11,549 bases of DNA, from NCBI GenBank assembly GCA_002440825.1, contig DJVH01000129.1, forward strand, positions 241-11,789, in the 5' to 3' direction. Shown here one piece after another: positions 7,837-11,549 of the stretch (positions are counted from its first letter, which is position 1; every line of letters starts with the position of its first letter). Both the position numbers and the translations under genes were made by a program. Origin of the DNA: Bacteriovoracaceae bacterium UBA6261 (lineage in GTDB: Bacteria > Bdellovibrionota > Bacteriovoracia > Bacteriovoracales > Bacteriovoracaceae). Below the pieces are notes generated by a model. It was not told the origin of the DNA, ran no database searches, and saw nothing but the letters and a program-made list of their open reading frames with translations.

Positions 7837-9182
7837 ACTCTCTTGACTGTCACCCGGATGTTTTTGTCCGGCTTCAAAGTCACATATCCTTTCATACGGA
7901 TGTTTGTTTGAGTCGTCTGAACTCTGTGTTCTTTGAAAAAATGTATACAGAGAAGGGCCATTTCAAGAACGGCGAAGCGCGCTCCTATACAATTGCGTTT
8001 TCCCAGTGAAAAAGGAAGAAAGGCGTTTTTTGGAGCTTTGTTGTAAAGTTCGTGACCTTCCAGAAATCTTTCGGGAATAAACGTATTAGGGTCTGACCAC
8101 CATCTGGGATCACGATGAGTAACCAGAGGGGAGACCGCAATCACCTGGCCCTTTTTAATTTTAAATTCACCGATGCTGGAATCTTCAGCTGCTTCACGGG
8201 AGATGATCCAGCCTGCTGGATTTAACCTCATTGTTTCATTGAGAACGGCATTGAGATAAGGGTATTGGTTGATAGCGAGCGAGTTATCAAACTTGTAATC
8301 GTTGCGTTTGCATTCATCTGCAATTTTTTCCTGCGCCTCAGGATGTTGGGCGAGATAGTAAAATAACCAGCTCATCGTGAGGGCCGTCGTCTCGTGTCCG
8401 GCCATCATAAACGAGAGGATTTGATCCCAAATCTGGCTTTTTGAAAGTTTTAATCCGTTGTCTTCAGCCTTCATAAGAAGATCGAGAAGGTCACGAGGAG
8501 GAGCATCTTCGGCGAGCAGTCTGGCGTTGTATATCGAACTCACTGTGCTGTTTAGGTAGTGATAAGATTTTTTGAAATCCTGATTGTCTTTTAAAGGAAG
8601 AAAAACCGGAGGATTTACAATATTGCTCATTCGCCGTGAAACAAAGCGGATACAATCGAAGCTGGCAGAAACCAGCTTGTCGAGATCTTTATCGGCAAAA
8701 CTTTTTCCGAAAAAAGAAGCAAAGGCTACTTCAAGAGTGAGATCAAACATGTATTTGGTCCAGTCTATTTCATGATTGACTGTTACATGATCCGCATATT
8801 TTTTTGTAATGCGATTGATATGCCCGAGAAGAACATCCATTCCTTCTTTTCCAAATAGAGGATTCATGAGTTTTCTCTGAAGGGCCCAGTCTTTTCCGGT
8901 GGAAGTGAGAAGTCCGTTTCCCATAAGCATTCGAAGAGAATCGTATTGCTTGCCTTTGATAAATTGATCAGCTTTATCAACTAAGATTTCACGATAATGA
9001 TCAGGATGAAGAAAAAGATAAAGATTGAGATGAGCAAAGCGAAGTTGCAAAGCATCGCCATGTTCTTTTCCCATTCTCAGGTAAAAATAAACACCTTCGT
9101 TCTTTGCACTGAGAAGATGACCAACCAGAAAATTTCCCGGCACTTTGAAAGGCTCTTTTGTCACTGCTTTTGTATTGGCCAT
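7833..9182 (-). CDS. Cytochrome P450
   Basis: A heme-thiolate monooxygenase of 449 aa from ATG 9182. Family landmarks, numbered from that start: C-helix WxxxR (W99, R103), I-helix AGHETT at 261-266 (oxygen activation), K-helix ExxR (NETMR, E316-R319), PERF at 370-373, and the heme-binding loop FSLGKRNCIG with the iron-ligating Cys398. The N-terminus lacks a membrane anchor, so it is probably soluble and needs separate redox partners, none of which are in the window. An upstream in-frame ATG at 9230 would add 16 residues (465 aa), but it overlaps the divergent gene. ATG 9182 sits seven bases after a good TTGACG-16-TATAAC promoter, so I prefer it, as a leaderless start. The sequence style resembles P450s acting on fatty acids or lipids (CYP4/CYP102-like heme loop), but the substrate is unknown. 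The stop overlaps the convergent VOC gene. Confidence 0.93.
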   Translation of the reverse strand: MANTKAVTKEPFKVPGNFLVGHLLSAKNEGVYFYLRMGKEHGDALQLRFAHLNLYLFLHPDHYREILVDKADQFIKGKQYDSLRMLMGNGLLTSTGKDWALQRKLMNPLFGKEGMDVLLGHINRITKKYADHVTVNHEIDWTKYMFDLTLEVAFASFFGKSFADKDLDKLVSASFDCIRFVSRRMSNIVNPPVFLPLKDNQDFKKSYHYLNSTVSSIYNARLLAEDAPPRDLLDLLMKAEDNGLKLSKSQIWDQILSFMMAGHETTALTMSWLFYYLAQHPEAQEKIADECKRNDYKFDNSLAINQYPYLNAVLNETMRLNPAGWIISREAAEDSSIGEFKIKKGQVIAVSPLVTHRDPRWWSDPNTFIPERFLEGHELYNKAPKNAFLPFSLGKRNCIGARFAVLEMALLCIHFFKEHRVQTTQTNIRMKGYVTLKPDKNIRVTVKRV

Positions 9183-9189
9183 GCTTAAT

Positions 9190-9217
9190 GTTATAGTTGA
9201 GTATGCACACTCGTCAA
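9190..9217. promoter_or_regulatory. Divergent, overlapping promoters for P450 (-) and acyltransferase (+)
   Basis: On the minus strand, TTGACG (9212-9217) and TATAAC (9190-9195) are separated by 16 bp; seven bases later is the P450 ATG (9182). On the plus strand, TATAGT (9192-9197) overlaps the same core and lies five bases before the acyltransferase ATG (9203); its best -35 candidate, TTGTAT 16 bp upstream, is poor. The shared 8-mer GTTATAGT therefore reads as a -10 box both ways. Neither start has a good Shine-Dalgarno, consistent with leaderless mRNAs. The minus-strand promoter is the better supported of the two. Confidence 0.6.
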
Positions 9218-10453
9218 ATATCGGCTCCATTCAATCTCTCTTTTCAAGACAAGTATATTCTCGCGTTTGAAAGAGAAGATCTTCCTTTTAACTCTCATCT
9301 TGTTTTGGATTGTGAAGGCGAAGTTGATGTGCAGAAAGTAAAAAACGCTTTTAAAAAACTCATTGAATTAGAGCCCTTTGCACGCATCATTCCGGATTTA
9401 GAAACCGGGAGATTTCGATTGGTTGAAGGTGATGACGGTGAATCACAATTTTTCACATTAAAGGAAAATGAGCTGGAAGATTTTTGGGAGAAAAAATTTC
9501 TTTTTCCTGATGAGCTTGCAGTGAGAATGGGGATTTGTGAAAAGAAAATAATTTTTTCATTTCATCATGCCATTTATGATGGACACGCGCAGTTTAATTT
9601 CCTTCAGGATTTTCTCACGGTTTACTTAGGAAAAAGTTATCAGTCCCGCACACTTGAAAAAGATGTGTATAAGTTCAGAAAATATTTTCTGGAAACGAAG
9701 CCATCCTGGTATTTCAGAAATCTTTTACCTCTGTTTAAAGTACAAAAGAAAAAAGGTAAGACCCGGATTGCCAGGCTTTATGACAGCGAACCAGCTTCAC
9801 GCAAAGTGGATATGGAACTTATCGAATTAGATCGTAAGGTCATGGATCAGGCTGCGAGAAAAAAGGCTCTGTCCTCAAGCGCTTTTATTTCTCTCGTAGG
9901 GGCTAAAGCAATGGATAAACTTCTGCGTGAGAGAGGGGATGAGGAAAATCCAATTGTTTTGTACATCACCAAAAGCATGCGTTTTGAATTTAAAGTTATG
10001 CGAGCATATCAAAATCTTCTCGGTTTTATCTGGATGAAAATCGAGCGGTCCGAAATCGGAAAGTCTGATTTCGGAGTTAAGTTCAGAGACACTTATAAAT
10101 TCCGGAGCGGTGAAGATGAAGTGAGAAAAACACTTTTATTGGGGGCGCTGCTGGTTAAACTTAAATTGTTCGCAGAGCTTAAAAAAATACTGCGCAAAAA
10201 AGAAGAACGTGTGCACGACTGCACACTTCTAGTCAGTAGTGGAAGAACTCCTGCCGAAATTGTTTTTCCTGAAGAGTGGAAGATTAACCGTCTTTACGCC
10301 AAGGGAAGTATGCATCGCTCACCGGGAATCGGACTGCTTGTGACAAGCTTTAAGCAAAAGGATTTTATCTGCATTGAATATTTGCGCGATTCATTTAAAA
10401 AAGAAACGATTGCTCGCTTTAAAGAACTCGTTCTCCAGGAACTTCAGGAATAA
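9203..10453 (+). CDS. HHxxxDG-motif acyltransferase (condensation/wax-ester-synthase superfamily)
   Basis: A 416-aa protein from ATG 9203; a TTG six bases earlier (9197) is a weaker start and overlaps the -10 box. The motif HHAIYDG (121-127), preceded by a hydrophobic strand (KKIIFSF), is the active site of the CoA-dependent acyltransferase superfamily. That superfamily covers NRPS condensation domains, WS/DGAT, PapA and alcohol acyltransferases; the second His is the general base. The length fits a stand-alone two-lobed enzyme of about 400-450 aa. No carrier protein or adenylation domain is fused. The C-terminal half contains LLVSSGRTP and a final helix. The product would be an ester or amide of an acyl thioester donor; acceptor and donor are unknown. 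It overlaps by 10 bp, tail to tail, with the MGAT-like acyltransferase and has a paralogue beginning at 11361. Confidence 0.82.
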   Translation: MHTRQISAPFNLSFQDKYILAFEREDLPFNSHLVLDCEGEVDVQKVKNAFKKLIELEPFARIIPDLETGRFRLVEGDDGESQFFTLKENELEDFWEKKFLFPDELAVRMGICEKKIIFSFHHAIYDGHAQFNFLQDFLTVYLGKSYQSRTLEKDVYKFRKYFLETKPSWYFRNLLPLFKVQKKKGKTRIARLYDSEPASRKVDMELIELDRKVMDQAARKKALSSSAFISLVGAKAMDKLLRERGDEENPIVLYITKSMRFEFKVMRAYQNLLGFIWMKIERSEIGKSDFGVKFRDTYKFRSGEDEVRKTLLLGALLVKLKLFAELKKILRKKEERVHDCTLLVSSGRTPAEIVFPEEWKINRLYAKGSMHRSPGIGLLVTSFKQKDFICIEYLRDSFKKETIARFKELVLQELQE

Positions 10454-11253
10454 ATAGATCCCATAATATCGGCCATCTTTTTTTCAAGCTCTTCCTGCGT
10501 TTTGAAATCAGAAGGACAAAGCGCAGGATGAATGCGCATGAGCACAGGAAAAGGAATCAACAGCGCTAGTGGTGTAAAAATAAAAACCAGATAAGAAATA
10601 AAAAAATTCAGTACCAAAGGTGTATGATTTTTTAAAAGTGCATAAGCAAGAATGGAAAGCAGAACTTGGCCCAGCGATACGGACAGCCATTTCAATCCTA
10701 ATAACCATGGAAGAATCAGAATTTTAGAAACCCATTCACCACTGAAGAGAATGGGATTCACAAAATGAGATCCTTTAAATGTTATGGGTATTACCTGCAC
10801 ATTATGCAATCGAGCGATTTTTGCCCATCCGTGTGAATCTTCAAAAGTTGTTTTTTTGTAATCCCATATAGATCTCAGTGCCTGGCGGTTTCCCCCTGGA
10901 AAAATCATCAGAGAATCACCTTTTTTAAAAACTTCTTCGGCCACTTCATAGGTCGCTGGTACAGCTCCGATTTTTTCAAAGTAGTGCTTTATACCTGTAA
11001 CTTTAAATATGGCGGGATGAGTGAATCCATAAATAGTCGAATCGGGCAGCAGCTTCTGAAGTGTAAAAAGTGAAGAATGGCTCTCCAGCAGGGCGCCTAC
11101 ATTGTGGTTAGCAATAAAAAGCAATGGCCCGTTGGGCGGGACATTCTCAAGTCCTTCAATTTTAAAACGGAACAAAAAACGCAGAACCGGCCAGAGGGTT
11201 CTCCTCATGGTGTTAATTAAGCCAGGGCTTCGCTTTTCGCTGTAAGTACTCAT
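10444..11253 (-). CDS. MGAT-like lysophospholipid/glycerol acyltransferase (PlsC superfamily)
   Basis: A 269-aa membrane acyltransferase that probably moves a fatty acyl group onto a glycerol, lyso-lipid or similar hydroxyl at the cytoplasmic membrane. The PlsC-superfamily blocks are in order: GPLLFIANHN with His50, FTHPAIFKVTGI (about 77-88), a GAVPAT segment (96-101), and IFPGGNRQALR at 117-127. This spacing and the FPGG-R-ALR block match the MGAT-like subgroup rather than plain PlsC, which has HX4D and EGTRS. The classical Asp after His50 is absent: residue 55 is Leu and the nearest acid is Glu57. The C-terminus (about 174-241) has two or three hydrophobic segments. The start is ATG 11253, with a -10-like box just upstream and no Shine-Dalgarno. 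It lies between two HHxxxDG acyltransferase genes and overlaps the first one's stop. Confidence 0.82.
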   Translation of the reverse strand: MSTYSEKRSPGLINTMRRTLWPVLRFLFRFKIEGLENVPPNGPLLFIANHNVGALLESHSSLFTLQKLLPDSTIYGFTHPAIFKVTGIKHYFEKIGAVPATYEVAEEVFKKGDSLMIFPGGNRQALRSIWDYKKTTFEDSHGWAKIARLHNVQVIPITFKGSHFVNPILFSGEWVSKILILPWLLGLKWLSVSLGQVLLSILAYALLKNHTPLVLNFFISYLVFIFTPLALLIPFPVLMRIHPALCPSDFKTQEELEKKMADIMGSIYS

Positions 11254-11260
11254 GAATTCA

Positions 11261-11266
11261 AGTATA
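11261..11266 (-). promoter_or_regulatory. -10 box of the MGAT-like acyltransferase gene
   Basis: On the minus strand TATACT lies seven bases before ATG 11253, the same distance as TATAAC before the P450 ATG. No Shine-Dalgarno is present, so transcription would start at or next to the ATG (leaderless). No recognisable -35 hexamer is seen 16-18 bp upstream, so an activator may be needed or the call may be wrong. Confidence 0.45.
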
Positions 11267-11302
11267 GATCAATTGTCCATTCCTTGGGCGGCCGATTGGA
11301 GC

Positions 11303-11323
11303 GATCTGGAAATTTTACAGATC
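11303..11323. promoter_or_regulatory. Dyad GATCTG-N9-CAGATC, possible operator
   Basis: A 21-bp inverted repeat with two perfect 6-bp arms (11303-11308 and 11318-11323) around GAAATTTTA. It lies in the only real gap of this section, between the divergent MGAT-like gene and the second HHxxxDG gene. Arm spacing of about 15 bp centre to centre puts both arms on nearly the same DNA face only if the protein is flexible, so it is a candidate operator, not a firm one. It lacks a T tract and is not a terminator. Confidence 0.35.
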
Positions 11324-11328
11324 TCCAC

Positions 11329-11336
11329 GGGGGGGG
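11329..11336 (+). repeat. Homopolymer tract of eight G
   Basis: Eight consecutive G (after CAC, before CTGG), 24 bases before the ATG at 11361. A run this long stands out in an A/T-rich region and is a typical slipped-strand mutation site. It lies where the -35/spacer region of a promoter for the downstream gene would be if the weak extended -10 (TG-T-TACCTT, ending at 11354) is used. No coding frame needs it. Confidence 0.75.
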
Positions 11337-11360
11337 CTGGGAGCGTGTTACCTTGAGTGC

Positions 11361-11549
11361 ATGTCAAAAAGACGGTCTATCCCACTTAATTCTCTTGAGA
11401 AGTTCATGCTGGCGCACGAATCGGAATACGTTTCCTATAACAGCCAGCTCATGGTGGAATTCAAGGGAGATGTTCGCCTTCAGGATTTAAGAGCGGCCAT
11501 TGATCTGGCCATTAAGGAAATTCCGCTTTTACGATCAAAGATTAAAGAA
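11361..11549 (+). CDS. Second HHxxxDG-type acyltransferase, N-terminus only (cut by window edge)
   Basis: An open frame from ATG 11361 to the last base (63 codons, no stop). The N-terminus (IPLNSLEKFMLAHESE, then YNSQLMVEFKGDV) aligns without gaps to residues 16-61 of the acyltransferase at 9203: I count 15 identities in 46 positions (for example shared LA-E-E, NS-L and P--R). This is the first beta-alpha unit of the superfamily, so the HHxxxDG motif should lie about 60 codons beyond the edge. The upstream frame stays open back to 11268 but has no ATG, GTG or TTG start. A homologous beginning so close to the ATG supports 11361. There is no good Shine-Dalgarno (TTGAG only). Expect a full length near 400 aa. 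Confidence 0.78.
   Translation, partial: MSKRRSIPLNSLEKFMLAHESEYVSYNSQLMVEFKGDVRLQDLRAAIDLAIKEIPLLRSKIKE

Noticed and set aside
9183..9230. P450 start at ATG 9230 (16 extra residues)
   Set aside because: The extra residues (MEPIFDECAYSTITLS) resemble no P450 N-terminus, they overlap the divergent gene, and the best promoter lies downstream of that ATG.
9203..10453. NRPS module or carrier-protein-dependent condensation domain
   Set aside because: Only the HHxxxDG fold is present; there is no adenylation domain, no carrier protein with its serine motif, and no thioesterase nearby, so a stand-alone acyltransferase is the safer call.
11284..11490. 68-codon open frame starting at 11284
   Set aside because: It runs in a different frame across the G8 tract and the start of the second acyltransferase, whose frame (from 11361) shows clear similarity to the paralogue at 9203. 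The 11284 frame has no recognisable domain.
1..11549. CRISPR array, insertion sequence, prophage or integrase attachment at the tRNA
   Set aside because: No regularly spaced repeats, transposase or integrase genes are seen, and no second copy of the tRNA 3' end was noticed in the window.

Overview
The window is a moderately AT-rich bacterial chromosome segment (A/T-rich spacers, ATG/GTG starts, many Lys and Glu codons). Lipoprotein proteases, a bacterial-type SMC and a CCA-encoding tRNA tail point to a Gram-negative bacterium. The mix of genes reminds me of Bacteriovorax/Peredibacter-type Bdellovibrionota, but that placement is an inference from gene style, not from a marker comparison.

Layout. 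Bases 1-37 are the 3' end of a tRNA, probably tRNA-Pro. A two-gene unit follows (154-2765): a kexin-like S8 serine protease lipoprotein with a P-domain and no room for a propeptide, then a translationally coupled membrane-anchored protein whose C-terminal third looks like a detached subtilisin-type propeptide. This is the most interesting part of the window. It resembles the Aeromonas sobria ASP/ORF2 pair, in which an external chaperone folds a propeptide-less kexin-like protease. Next is smc (2930-6604), a full-length chromosome-condensation ATPase that ends in a strong intrinsic terminator. A coupled pair (6671-7836) then encodes a small exported protein of unknown function and a membrane-anchored VOC (glyoxalase-fold) fusion protein.

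From 7833 to the right edge the genes alternate strand with almost no spacing: a cytochrome P450 (-), an HHxxxDG acyltransferase (+), an MGAT-like lysophospholipid/glycerol acyltransferase (-), and the start of a second HHxxxDG acyltransferase (+) cut by the window edge. The two HHxxxDG proteins are paralogues. Together the four suggest a lipid or acyl-ester modification locus whose product cannot be read from the sequence. Both convergent junctions overlap at their stop codons. The P450/acyltransferase divergent junction is only 20 bp and carries a symmetric GTTATAGT element that can serve as a -10 box on both strands, each placed so close to an ATG that the mRNAs would be leaderless. The last intergenic gap holds a 6+6 bp dyad and a run of eight G just before the second acyltransferase.
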